Shown: positions 49,354 through 57,825 of the stretch, in pieces
How positions within the stretch are numbered: position 1 is the first letter of the stretch
How the letters are laid out: each line of letters starts with the position of its first letter
Source: Acetobacteraceae bacterium
Lineage (GTDB): Bacteria > Pseudomonadota > Alphaproteobacteria > Acetobacterales > Acetobacteraceae
NCBI GenBank assembly: GCA_030041375.1
Contig: JASHOA010000009.1
Location: 1 to 64,000 of the forward strand
Length of the DNA: 64,000 nucleotides
Direction: 5' to 3'
Position numbers and translations under genes: made by a program
The notes under the pieces: model-generated
Database searches by the model: none
Told to the model about the DNA's origin: nothing
What the model saw: the letters and a program-made list of their open reading frames with translations, nothing else

Positions 49354-51234
49354 GTGAGCGGCGAGACCGTGACCCTGGCCTCCGCTGCGGCCAGGCCATC
49401 CGGTCGATTGCTGCAGATTGTCGATACGGCGGGCGATGCCGTCCTGGCTTTAGCCCTTCTCGGCGAACTCGGCGTCATTGTCACGAATGTCGTGGCGCGC
49501 GCGCTCGGCAGCAGCGGCTTTCTCTGGACGGAGGAGGTGGCCCAGTTCACCCTTTCCGTCATCACGTTCGTCGGCGGCGCGGTTGCCTTCCGGCGCGGCC
49601 ACCACAGCCCGGTGCACGCGGTACTCAACCTGCTGCCCGAGACACCACGCCGGGCCGCGCTGGCGCTTGCGGATCTGCTGGTACTCGCGGGTGCGGTCGT
49701 CACCGGGATCGCCTCCATCCCCGTGATCGGCACGAGTTGGGGTGAACGGACGCCGATCCTCTCGCTGCCGGCTGCTCTCATGGTCCTGCCGCTCAGCCTC
49801 TGCATGGTGCTGCTGGTGCTCTATGCCATCGACCGGTTGTGGCGCCGCCATCGCGGCATGGCGCTGGCCGTGGGAGTGCCGCTCGCGGTGCTGCTGGTTG
49901 GAGCGATGCTGACACGGGCGGCCTGGCTTCCCTTTCTCGCCGGCGACTCGGGCATGTACTCGTCGCTGGCGCTGCTGTTGCTCTCGATCTTCGCCGGCCT
50001 GCCCGTCGGCTTTGCCCTGATGCTGGCGACGGTTGCCTATCTGTGGGCGGCCAATGCGGCGCCCCTGATGGCGCTGCCGCAGAACATGGTGAACGGCACC
50101 AGCAACTTCGTGCTGCTGGCAGTTCCGTTCTTCATTTTTGCCGGTCTCATCATGGAGCGTGGCGGCATCAGTGTCCGGCTGGTGCGCTTCGTGCAGGCCC
50201 TGGTCGGTCATTTCCGGGGCGGCCTGCTGCAGGTGATGGTCGGCAGCATGTATCTCGTCTCCGGCCTGTCCGGATCGAAGGCCGCGGATGTCGCGGCGGT
50301 GGGCTCGGTGATGCGCGACATGCTGCGCCACGAGGGCATCAGCGACCAGGAGGGAGCGGCGGTGCTCGCTGCCTCGGCAGCGATGGGCGAGACGGTGCCG
50401 CCGTCCATCGCGATGCTGGTCCTCGGCTCCATCACCAGCCTGTCGATCGCTGCCCTGTTCATCGGCGGGCTGGTGCCGGCGGCGGCGATCGCGCTCTGCC
50501 TGATGGTGCTGATCTACTGGCGTGCTCGGGGCGCAGCCAAGGGCAGTGCGCGATGGGTCGGCTGGACGGCGCTGCTATGGGCGGGACTTGGTGCCCTGCT
50601 GCCGCTCGGCATGCCGGTGATGCTGTTCGCCGGCATCCTTCTCGGCGTCGCGACGCCGACGGAAGTCTCGGCCTTCGCGGTGCTGTACGGCCTGGCGCTG
50701 GCGATGGCCGCCTATCGCGAGATGAGCTGGCGTGGATTCCTGAGGGCGACGATCGACACCGCCATGCTGACCGGAATGATCCTGTTCATCCTGGCCGCGG
50801 CGGCGGGGTTCTCCTGGGGTCTCACGGTTGCCTACCTGCCACAGCGTCTCGTTGCACTTCTGCATCATGTACACAACAGCGAGTGGATTTTCCTGGTCGG
50901 CTCGGTTGCGCTGCTGATCGTGGTCGGTTCCCTGCTCGAAGGGTTGCCGGCATTGAATGTGCTCGCCCCGCTGCTGCTGCCGATCGCCGGGCAGATCGGG
51001 GTCAGCGAACTGCACTACGGAATCGTGCTGGTGGTCGCGATGGGAGTGGGAGCCTTCCTGCCGCCCGCCGGAGTCGGCTTCTATGTCTGCTGCGCGGTCA
51101 TGCGCACCCCGATCGAGGGCGCTTCCCGTGCCATGCTGCCTTATCTGGCGGTGCTGCTGGCCGGCGTCCTGCTGGTCACCTTCGTTCCGTGGCTCACGCT
51201 TTTCCTGCCACGGGCCTTCGGTTTCTCCGGCTGA
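49354..51234 (+). CDS. dctQM: fused TRAP permease DctQM
   Basis: 626 aa from GTG 49354. DctQ-like four-helix part at about 20-170 (SGFLWTEEVAQFTLSVITFVG), then the large DctM permease at about 200-620: GLPVGFALMLATVAYL, NGTSNFVLLAVPFFIFAGLIM, SGLSGSKAADVAAVGSVM, MGETVPPSIAMLVLGS. Small and large subunits are fused, as in a known TRAP variant. Uses an ion gradient to import the DctP ligand. 21 bp after dctP. Confidence 0.92.
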   Translation: MSGETVTLASAAARPSGRLLQIVDTAGDAVLALALLGELGVIVTNVVARALGSSGFLWTEEVAQFTLSVITFVGGAVAFRRGHHSPVHAVLNLLPETPRRAALALADLLVLAGAVVTGIASIPVIGTSWGERTPILSLPAALMVLPLSLCMVLLVLYAIDRLWRRHRGMALAVGVPLAVLLVGAMLTRAAWLPFLAGDSGMYSSLALLLLSIFAGLPVGFALMLATVAYLWAANAAPLMALPQNMVNGTSNFVLLAVPFFIFAGLIMERGGISVRLVRFVQALVGHFRGGLLQVMVGSMYLVSGLSGSKAADVAAVGSVMRDMLRHEGISDQEGAAVLAASAAMGETVPPSIAMLVLGSITSLSIAALFIGGLVPAAAIALCLMVLIYWRARGAAKGSARWVGWTALLWAGLGALLPLGMPVMLFAGILLGVATPTEVSAFAVLYGLALAMAAYREMSWRGFLRATIDTAMLTGMILFILAAAAGFSWGLTVAYLPQRLVALLHHVHNSEWIFLVGSVALLIVVGSLLEGLPALNVLAPLLLPIAGQIGVSELHYGIVLVVAMGVGAFLPPAGVGFYVCCAVMRTPIEGASRAMLPYLAVLLAGVLLVTFVPWLTLFLPRAFGFSG

Positions 51235-51261
51235 CGGAATAGGGATCAAGCAGCACGAAGC

Positions 51262-52371
51262 TCATGCGTTGACGCCTTCACCGACGGCCGCGCGGAGGCG
51301 CGGCAGCACCTGATCCGCGAACAGAGTGAGGGAGCGGCGCTCGCGCGCGGCGTTCACCCCGGACCAGTCGAGTGCGGCGAGTAGCAACGTGCCGAAGGGA
51401 CCGACGCACTCGCGGAGCGCGAGGAGCTTCTCCGTCACCGTGGCCGGGCTGCCATGGATCACCATTTCTTCGATCAGGGTCGCTGGCGTGACCTCCGCAT
51501 CCGGCATTGCCGGGTCGGGCTTCATTCCGGCGCCGAGGCCGCGGCGATAGAGAAGCTGCCAGAGATAGTCGAAATAGTACCAGCTCGCTCCTTCGGGATC
51601 GAACGCATAGTCGCGGGCAAGCGCATCGGAGTCCGCAACGATGACGTTGCGGGCGACGCGCCAGGCGGATGGGTCGGGCGCGCGGTGGGCCTCGGCACAG
51701 CCTTCGCAATATGTCGGCCAGTGGGTAACAAGGCTCCAGGTCGGGATGAAGTTGGCGCTGACGGCGAGCCAGCCGCGGAGCGCGGCCGCCTTCATCGCCA
51801 TCGAATGCGGGCTGACCACCGAGAGCGCGATCGGCGGATGCGGCTTCTGGAACGGCTTCTGGAAGAAGCCAACACCGTATTCCGGCATCACGGATTCTTC
51901 GAGACGGATCTGCCAGTGCCTGCCCTCAAGGCGATAAGGCGGCTCGCTTTTCCAGAGAGCGAGCATGATGTCGATCGCCTCCTGCATACGCTCGCCGCGC
52001 ACTTTCGCGTCGGGATGGTCGAACAGCTCCGCATCGGAGGCGAGTCCGCCGGCGCCGATGCCGAGAATGAAGCGGCCATGGCTCATGTGATCGAACTGCG
52101 CGACTTCCGCGGCGACGATGGCCGGATGGTGATAGCCGAGGCCGATGACGCCGGTCGCGAAACGGATGCGCTTTGTGCGCGGCAACAGCGAGGCGAGAAA
52201 CATCAAGGGCGAGGCGAGCGGTTCCGAGCCAGCGGAGAAGTGCTCGCCGACCCAGGCTTCATCGAAGCCAAGCTGGTCGGTCAGTACGATCTTGTCCGCA
52301 TCCTCTGCCGCGGTCTCGGCGAGGGGCCGATGCGGCGGGTGGAGCGGCATCATGAAAAGTCCCGAACGCAT
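51262..52371 (-). CDS. LLM-class flavin-dependent monooxygenase
   Basis: 369 aa, bacterial-luciferase-like TIM barrel. MRSGLFMMPLHPPHRPLAET, GFDEAWVGEHF, RFATGVIGLGYHHPAIVAAE and GRFILGIGAG are the group's hallmark blocks, closest in style to the limonene/alkane-monooxygenase branch. Uses reduced FMN from a separate reductase. Convergent with the TRAP operon. Substrate unknown; neighbours suggest small-molecule catabolism. Confidence 0.88.
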   Translation of the reverse strand: MRSGLFMMPLHPPHRPLAETAAEDADKIVLTDQLGFDEAWVGEHFSAGSEPLASPLMFLASLLPRTKRIRFATGVIGLGYHHPAIVAAEVAQFDHMSHGRFILGIGAGGLASDAELFDHPDAKVRGERMQEAIDIMLALWKSEPPYRLEGRHWQIRLEESVMPEYGVGFFQKPFQKPHPPIALSVVSPHSMAMKAAALRGWLAVSANFIPTWSLVTHWPTYCEGCAEAHRAPDPSAWRVARNVIVADSDALARDYAFDPEGASWYYFDYLWQLLYRRGLGAGMKPDPAMPDAEVTPATLIEEMVIHGSPATVTEKLLALRECVGPFGTLLLAALDWSGVNAARERRSLTLFADQVLPRLRAAVGEGVNA

Positions 52372-52421
52372 CTTTCTCGCGGCTCCTCTCCTGCTTCCGG
52401 AAGGCTTACGGTATGAAGGAC

Positions 52422-52748
52422 TTACGCGCGACGGGCTGTGAGGGTCGCGTCGTCACCGTTGTCGAAGGACAGCTCGATCTCGAGAGAGCCATCTTCCTGG
52501 AGTTCAGCGGAGGCTTCGCCGGAGACTTCGTCACCTTCGTCGAAGCCTTGCCAGCGGAAGAATACGATGGTTCGCGAGTACTCGATCTCGCCGCTGGCCT
52601 GGACGACACCGAAGGCGAACTCGGCCCAGCCATCGTCTCCGATCTTGAGATAGGCCGGCTCGACGAGATCCAGATACTCGCGATCCCAGATATCAGCCTT
52701 TACGATCCGCCACCGCCCGGTGATCTCGCACGAGTTTGGACCACTCAC
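52422..52748 (-). CDS. conserved hypothetical beta-strand protein
   Basis: 108 aa. ITGRWRIVKADIWDREYLDL at the N-terminus and WAEFAFGVVQASGEI, then FRWQGFDEGDEVSGEASAEL and a final DDATLTARRA. The pattern matches a widespread small bacterial protein family of unknown function that I recognise only by style. Cytosolic, acidic. 51 bp upstream of the LLM gene on the same strand. Confidence 0.65.
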   Translation of the reverse strand: MSGPNSCEITGRWRIVKADIWDREYLDLVEPAYLKIGDDGWAEFAFGVVQASGEIEYSRTIVFFRWQGFDEGDEVSGEASAELQEDGSLEIELSFDNGDDATLTARRA

Positions 52749-53080
52749 GCCCCTGCTCCGATCAGTTTCATCCTGCGCGCCATGTTGTCAGCCGCGCGGC
52801 GATGGTGAACGCCCTATCCACCCTGGGCGAGCCCCGGACCCCTTCACCCATCCGCCCCTTTCGCACAATGGACGGCGCAGAGGATCCGGCCCGCTCATAC
52901 ATCACTCCATCGACTCGTCTTGCACGGGCCTGGCCGGGCTGCAACCGAGGCGCCGGCGGGCGGCCTGCACAGGCCCTTTCCTCTGCCGCCTGGACCGGGA
53001 GTGCGACTGTCACACGGGCGTTGGTATGCGCTACTCACGGTGGGCGGAAATAAGCAGGCAGGAACGGAAACGAGCGCACT
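52749..53080. other. 332-bp divergent gap
   Basis: Between the small acidic protein gene and the amidase gene. It ends with CAGGAACGGAAACGAGCGC, a plausible ribosome site region. No repeat, palindrome or RNA element is evident. Confidence 0.35.
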
Positions 53081-54742
53081 ATGGCAAACGCCGAAATGAC
53101 CATTGAAACCATCGCCGCTGGCGAGAGGCTGATGGGGGTTTCGTATTCGCGGTCTGAACGCGAGCTGATGCTGGACAATCTCGAGGGCCAGATCGCGTCC
53201 GCCCAGGCGCGCAGGAAGCTCGTCCTGGCGAACGACACACCGATGGCGAGCCGCTTCGACCCCCGCCTGCCCGACTTTCCGGCCTTTCCGCCGCAGCGCC
53301 CCCTCCGCTTTTCGAACGCGGATCCGGGCCCGCTGCCCGCAGATGACGAGGATATCGCATTCGCCCCGGTATGGCGTCTTTCGCAATGGATCGCGCGCGG
53401 CGTGCTGAGCAGCCGCCGCCTGGTTGAAATCTATCTCGCCCGCATTGCGCAGCATGCCGGTCCGCTCGCCTGTTTCGTTACGGTTACGGATGATCTCGCC
53501 CGCGCCGAGGCAGACGCGGCGGACGCCAGGCTCGCGGCCGGGACCTGGCTCGGCCCGTTACACGGCGTTCCTTATGGCCTCAAGGATCTCTTCGATACGA
53601 AAGGCATCCGGACGAGCTGGGGTGCTGCACCCTACAAGAACCGTGTGCCGGATCGGGACGCCCGCGTGGTTGAACTCCTGCGCGCCGCCGGCGCGGTATT
53701 GCTCGGCAAGACGACGCTTGGCGCTCTGGCGTACGGAGACATCTGGTTTGGCGGCAAGACCCGCAATCCATGGAACCTCAACGAGGGTTCGAGCGGGTCG
53801 AGCGCCGGATCCGCTTCCGCCGTCGCCGCCGGGCTGTGCGGGTTTGCGATCGGAACCGAGACTCTGGGCTCCATCACTTCTCCCTCGCAGCGCTGTGGCG
53901 CGACAGGCTTGCGCCCGACCTATGGTCGGGTCAGCAGAACGGGGGCGATGGCGCTGTGCTGGTCGCTCGACAAGATCGGCCCCATTTGCCGGGCGGTGGA
54001 TGATTGTGCGCTCGTACTCGCGGCGATCAATGGCGGAGACCGGGCGGACCGCGGCTCGATCGGCGCGCCCTTCAATTTCGATGCCGGCGCCGGCATCGCC
54101 GATCTCAGAATCGGCTACCTGCCCGCGGCGTTCGAGGACAGCGGGGCAACCGAAGTCGATCGCACCGCGCTGGAGGCGGCGAGGTCACTCGGCAACGAGG
54201 TGGTGGCGGTCAAGCTGCCGGAACTGCCTTATTCCTCGCTGATGGCGATCCTTTATGCGGAAGCTGCGGCGGCCTTCGAGGAGCTTACCCTCACCGACCG
54301 TGACGATGAGCTTGTCCGGCAGGACAAAGGCGCCTGGCCCAATGCCTTCCGCAAGGCGCGATTTCTTTCCGCTGTCGACCACGTGCAAGCAGACCGCCTG
54401 CGATACAAGGTAATGGAGGGTTTGGACGACCTGTTTCACAGCGTCGACGTGCTGATCGGACCGTTCATGACCGGCCCGATGCTGGTTGCCAGCAACTTTA
54501 CCGGCCATCCCTGCCTGCATTTACGGGCGGGGTTTCTGCGCACGGAGAGCCGGTCCGAGCCTGCTCTCGCTTCCGGCCGGCTCGAGATCGGGGCACGGAT
54601 CGCGGACGGCCAACGTTTCGAGGTGCCGCAGGGGATCTCGCTTTGGGGCCGCCTGTTCGACGAAGGCCGACTCTGCAACTTCGGGGCGGCGCTCGAAGCG
54701 GTGCTCGGCGTCGCCGACCGGAGGCCGACCTTCGCAAAATAA
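53081..54742 (+). CDS. amidase-signature family protein
   Basis: 553 aa. Amidase-signature catalytic triad: Lys in PYGLKDLFDTKG (about 168), cis-Ser in GSSGSSAGSASAVAAG and the acylating Ser in the TLGSITSPSQRCGATG segment. The N-terminal 95 residues are an added helical part, including a MASRFDPRLPDFPA linker. The C-terminal portion is long and ends without a known extra domain. Hydrolyses an amide, possibly after uptake by the neighbouring transporters. No signal peptide, hence cytosolic. Confidence 0.88.
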   Translation: MANAEMTIETIAAGERLMGVSYSRSERELMLDNLEGQIASAQARRKLVLANDTPMASRFDPRLPDFPAFPPQRPLRFSNADPGPLPADDEDIAFAPVWRLSQWIARGVLSSRRLVEIYLARIAQHAGPLACFVTVTDDLARAEADAADARLAAGTWLGPLHGVPYGLKDLFDTKGIRTSWGAAPYKNRVPDRDARVVELLRAAGAVLLGKTTLGALAYGDIWFGGKTRNPWNLNEGSSGSSAGSASAVAAGLCGFAIGTETLGSITSPSQRCGATGLRPTYGRVSRTGAMALCWSLDKIGPICRAVDDCALVLAAINGGDRADRGSIGAPFNFDAGAGIADLRIGYLPAAFEDSGATEVDRTALEAARSLGNEVVAVKLPELPYSSLMAILYAEAAAAFEELTLTDRDDELVRQDKGAWPNAFRKARFLSAVDHVQADRLRYKVMEGLDDLFHSVDVLIGPFMTGPMLVASNFTGHPCLHLRAGFLRTESRSEPALASGRLEIGARIADGQRFEVPQGISLWGRLFDEGRLCNFGAALEAVLGVADRRPTFAK

Positions 54743-54840
54743 TCAGAGCCTGCTGCCCACGCCGGCGAGCGGGGCCGGGATCGCGGACGCCACGGCACAG
54801 AGATGACAGGCGACCCGGTGGTCCGGATCCATCCATGGCC

Positions 54841-54888
54841 TTGACAGGATAGTCGATGGAGCTAGTACCAACTTTCACTCATGAGTGA
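54841..54888 (+). promoter_or_regulatory. candidate promoter with palindromic operator
   Basis: TTGACA at 54841-54846 and TAGTAC at 54863-54868 (16-bp spacing) are followed by the perfect palindrome TCACTCATGAGTGA at 54875-54888. The set lies 117 bp upstream of the hydrolase ATG. The palindrome would cover the start point, as repressor sites do. The regulator is unknown. Confidence 0.4.
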
Positions 54889-54916
54889 CTCACTCACATG
54901 ACCTCGAAACACGTTA

Positions 54917-54960
54917 CCCTCTCCCTCTGGGAGAGGGCGGCGCGGAGCGCCGGGTGAGGG
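54917..54960. repeat. REP-like element of two adjoining hairpins
   Basis: CCCTCTCCC (54917-54925) pairs with GGGAGAGGG (54929-54937), and CGGCGC (54938-54943) with GCGCCG (54947-54952), followed by GGTGAGGG. Sequences of this exact design, ending in a GGTGAGGG tail, are common intergenic repeats in Proteobacteria. It sits between the putative promoter at 54841 and the hydrolase gene, so it would be transcribed in the leader. Confidence 0.7.
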
Positions 54961-55004
54961 AGCCTGTGTCACCCATGTGTGATTCCGGGTACTAGAGCGG
55001 TACC

Positions 55005-55985
55005 ATGCAATCCTGGAAACATTCCCTGAGGCGAAGGCTCTTGCTGGCAGGCACGGCGCTTGCGTTCGGTGCTTCCGCGCGCGCTGAGGCAGCGGGCGGA
55101 AGCGTCTGGACGACGCTCGCCGGGCGACCGGATGGCGGGTTGCCAGTCATGATTCTGCCGCCGGCGGGGGCCGGTCCGCACCCGGCGATCATCTTCTCGC
55201 ATGGTCTCGGAGCGCGTGCAGAGGCCTTCACACCGCTTGCCGCGCCCTGGGCGGCAGCGGGATTCCTGGTGCTGCTGCCCGAACATCTCGATTCGCTTGC
55301 GCGCGGCGCGCCACGGAGTCCGAGCTTTTCCCAGTTGACGCATTACGCCCTGCTGCGCATCGACGATATCAAGGCCATGCTGACGGCGCTTTCCGGGCTG
55401 GCGGCAGAGGCCCGGGCCGAGATTGTTCCGGGTGCGGTCGGTCTCGGCGGCCATTCGTTCGGCGCCTGGACCGCAGCGGCGATCGCGGGGGCGACAGTCT
55501 ATGTGCGGGCCGGGCGAGGACGGAGTTTCGCCGATCCGCGCCCGCGCGCCTTTCTCCTGCTGGCGGGCCCGCCGGTGCCGCCAGGAGCCAATCCGATGCA
55601 TCCCTTTCAGGGCATGAGCAACGCGTCGTTCGCGGAGGTGACACGGCCGTTGATGCTGATCGACGGCACGCACGACGATGCGCCTCCTGGCGGAAGCGAG
55701 AGCTATCGCGAGCGCCTGGCGGTCTACGCGCTCTCACCGCCCGGGAACAAATATCTCGCCCTCGAAAGGAACGGCACGCACATGACGACGGTGGGGCTGG
55801 CGCCGGCGGGCGATGCCGGGCTGGTTGCGATTGCCGAGCGTGCGCTCGGGGACCTGAAGGCCCTCAGCTTGCCGTTCTGGCGGGGCTTCGTCGGCGGCGA
55901 CGCGCAGAGCATAGCCTGGCTGAACGGGCCTCAGCCGCTGACTATCGACTCAGGCTATCTCACGTTCGAACGCCGCCTGGGGTAG
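55005..55985 (+). CDS. secreted alpha/beta hydrolase
   Basis: 326 aa. N-terminal twin-Arg/Sec signal (SLRRRLLLAGTALAFGASARA) ends near residue 28. Alpha/beta fold with oxyanion strand IIFSHGLGARAEAF, nucleophile elbow GLGGHSFGAWT, Asp in LMLIDGTHDDAP and His in ERNGTHMTT. The architecture resembles dienelactone-hydrolase-like or platelet-activating-factor acetylhydrolase-like esterases. Probably periplasmic. Stands alone. Confidence 0.82.
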   Translation: MQSWKHSLRRRLLLAGTALAFGASARAEAAGGSVWTTLAGRPDGGLPVMILPPAGAGPHPAIIFSHGLGARAEAFTPLAAPWAAAGFLVLLPEHLDSLARGAPRSPSFSQLTHYALLRIDDIKAMLTALSGLAAEARAEIVPGAVGLGGHSFGAWTAAAIAGATVYVRAGRGRSFADPRPRAFLLLAGPPVPPGANPMHPFQGMSNASFAEVTRPLMLIDGTHDDAPPGGSESYRERLAVYALSPPGNKYLALERNGTHMTTVGLAPAGDAGLVAIAERALGDLKALSLPFWRGFVGGDAQSIAWLNGPQPLTIDSGYLTFERRLG

Positions 55986-56042
55986 ACAACCAGGGACATG
56001 GGCGGATCGGGTGCGGCCTGATGGAGTGGCGGAAGAGCGGAC

Positions 56043-56594
56043 TTACAACCGCTCGCTGAGCGCAATCGCGGCGCGGCAGCCGGACCTGATAGCCGCCGAG
56101 AGGAGCCGGTAGGCGGGCGCGCGCTCGGCCTCGTTGGCAAGCCCGATATCGCGATGTTCCAGTTCCTCGGCACGGCAGCGGGTGATCAGAGCCGAGACCT
56201 CGGCTTCGGAATCCGCAAGGGCGGCCTGCTGGGAGGCGTAATGGGCGTCGATCGCCTCTTCGACGGCAACCGTGCAAGCCATCGCCGCCCGCTCGCCGAG
56301 TGCCGCGGTGGCCGCGCCGAGGGCGAAGCCGGCGAGGTTCCAGAGCGGCAGGAGGGCGGTGGGGCGGACGCGGCGGCGGACGAGAAGATCGGAGAATGAA
56401 GCGAGGTGCTGGCGTTCCTGTTCAGCCATGTGTTGCAGGAGCGGTCCTTTCGGTCCGCGCCCGAGCACGGCGCGCTGCCCGGCATAGATGCGTACTGCGC
56501 CGTATTCCCCGGCATGATCGACGCGGATCATGCGTGCCAACATCGCCTCGGACGGAGGCATTGCGGGAGATCGGGCCTCTCTCTCTTCGCTCAT
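56043..56594 (-). CDS. coq7: 3-demethoxyubiquinol 3-hydroxylase (Coq7 family)
   Basis: 183 aa. Di-iron carboxylate four-helix bundle: DHAGEYGAVRIYAGQ (Glu), EQERQHL (E-x-x-H), TVAVEEAIDAHY (Glu) and RAEELEHRDIG (E-x-x-H), all ligands in order. Catalyses the last ring hydroxylation of ubiquinone synthesis at the inner membrane. Its start overlaps the dsbB stop (ATGA), so both form one unit. Fits a ubiquinone-10 aerobe. Confidence 0.95.
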   Translation of the reverse strand: MSEEREARSPAMPPSEAMLARMIRVDHAGEYGAVRIYAGQRAVLGRGPKGPLLQHMAEQERQHLASFSDLLVRRRVRPTALLPLWNLAGFALGAATAALGERAAMACTVAVEEAIDAHYASQQAALADSEAEVSALITRCRAEELEHRDIGLANEAERAPAYRLLSAAIRSGCRAAIALSERL

Positions 56595-57091
56595 CGCGAT
56601 ACTCTGCGGCTCCTCGTGAGATAGCTGGCGAGCAGCGCCAGAATGACAAGCGAATAGAGCAAATTCATCGCCGCCATCGAGAGCGGCAGGTCAGGAACCA
56701 GATAGCTCGGCGCGTCGCAGGGCTTGCTCGGGCGGGCGGGCATCGAGGCGAGAATCTGGGCCAGGGTGTGGCCATGCAGTTCCGGGGCGGCGCATTCGGG
56801 CAGCGGGCTTGGCCAGAAATGCTGCTCGACGCCGACGTGCAAGGCGCCGAGACCTGCACTCACCGCGAGCACCAGCAAAACGACGCCGAGCACGGGCCGG
56901 CCGGCAGGCCGGGGCAGGAGCGCGGCGAGGATTCCGAGCAGGAACGCGATTCGCCACGGCCAGCGCTCGACGAGGCAGAGCGCACAGGGCACGAGGTCCA
57001 GCAGCCGCTCGGAGCCATGCGCCACGATGAGCGCGATGGCCGCGGCCAGGGCTACCAGGAGCGCGGCCCAACGATGATCGAGGCGCTGCAT
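56591..57091 (-). CDS. dsbB: disulfide bond formation protein B
   Basis: 166 aa from ATG 57091; a TTG start at 57193 gives 34 more residues that do not fit the family. Four TM helices. First redox pair VPCALCLVERWPW (after TM1) and second pair PECAAPEL ... SKPCDAPSYL in the second periplasmic loop. It re-oxidises periplasmic DsbA with ubiquinone, which gives a sensible link to the co-transcribed coq7. Confidence 0.88.
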   Translation of the reverse strand: MQRLDHRWAALLVALAAAIALIVAHGSERLLDLVPCALCLVERWPWRIAFLLGILAALLPRPAGRPVLGVVLLVLAVSAGLGALHVGVEQHFWPSPLPECAAPELHGHTLAQILASMPARPSKPCDAPSYLVPDLPLSMAAMNLLYSLVILALLASYLTRSRRVSR

Positions 57092-57195
57092 GCGGTGCCG
57101 TATGAACGCTTCGTGCAAGCCGGGCAAGCCGGCCGGCCGTTTGCCGGGCACGGCGCGCGGCGATAGGCTGGCGAGGCAGAGGGCGGAGAACAAGG

Positions 57196-57819
57196 ATGCG
57201 GCGACTCTGGGGGCGAGCGAATTCCAGCAATGTGATGAAAGTGATCTGGCTCCTGGAGGAGTTGGGGCTTCCTTACGAGCGGCTGGATGTCGGCGGCAGC
57301 TTCGGCAAGACCGATACGGCGGAGTATCGGGCGATGAACCCGAATGGCCTGGTGCCGACCCTGGAGGAAGACGGCTTCACTCTTTGGGAGAGCAACGCGA
57401 TCCTGCGCCATCTCTGCGATGCCTACGCGCCGCATTCGCCGCTATGGCCGGAAGAGCCGCGTGCGCGCGCCAATATCGACCGCTGGATGGATTGGCAGCA
57501 GACGACGCTCGGCCTGCCGATCGGGGTGATTTTCTGGAATCTCGTGCGCACGCCGCCGGAAAAGCGGGACCAGGCGGCGATCGATACGGCGATCAGGAAC
57601 TGCACGCGCATCTGGGGAATGCTGGAGGCGGAGCTGGCGCGCCACCCCTATGTCGGCGGGGCGGAATTCACGATCGGCGATATTCCGCTCGGCGTGCTCG
57701 TGCATCGCTGGTTCACGATGGCGTTCGACCGCCCTCCCCTGCCCCACCTCGAGGCGTGGTATAACCGGCTCAAGGAGCGCGCGCCGTACTGCGCGCACAT
57801 CGCGCGGCCGTTGAGTTGA
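57196..57819 (+). CDS. glutathione S-transferase family protein
   Basis: 207 aa. Thioredoxin-like N-domain at 1-80 with the active-site region GRANSSNVMKVIWLLEELGL, cis-Pro in NGLVPTLEEDG and E-S in LWESNAILRHL. All-helical C-domain from about 90, with EFTIGDIPLGVLVHRW as the N-capping motif. Binds glutathione; the substrate is open. Confidence 0.9.
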   Translation: MRRLWGRANSSNVMKVIWLLEELGLPYERLDVGGSFGKTDTAEYRAMNPNGLVPTLEEDGFTLWESNAILRHLCDAYAPHSPLWPEEPRARANIDRWMDWQQTTLGLPIGVIFWNLVRTPPEKRDQAAIDTAIRNCTRIWGMLEAELARHPYVGGAEFTIGDIPLGVLVHRWFTMAFDRPPLPHLEAWYNRLKERAPYCAHIARPLS

Positions 57820-57825
57820 GCGGTT

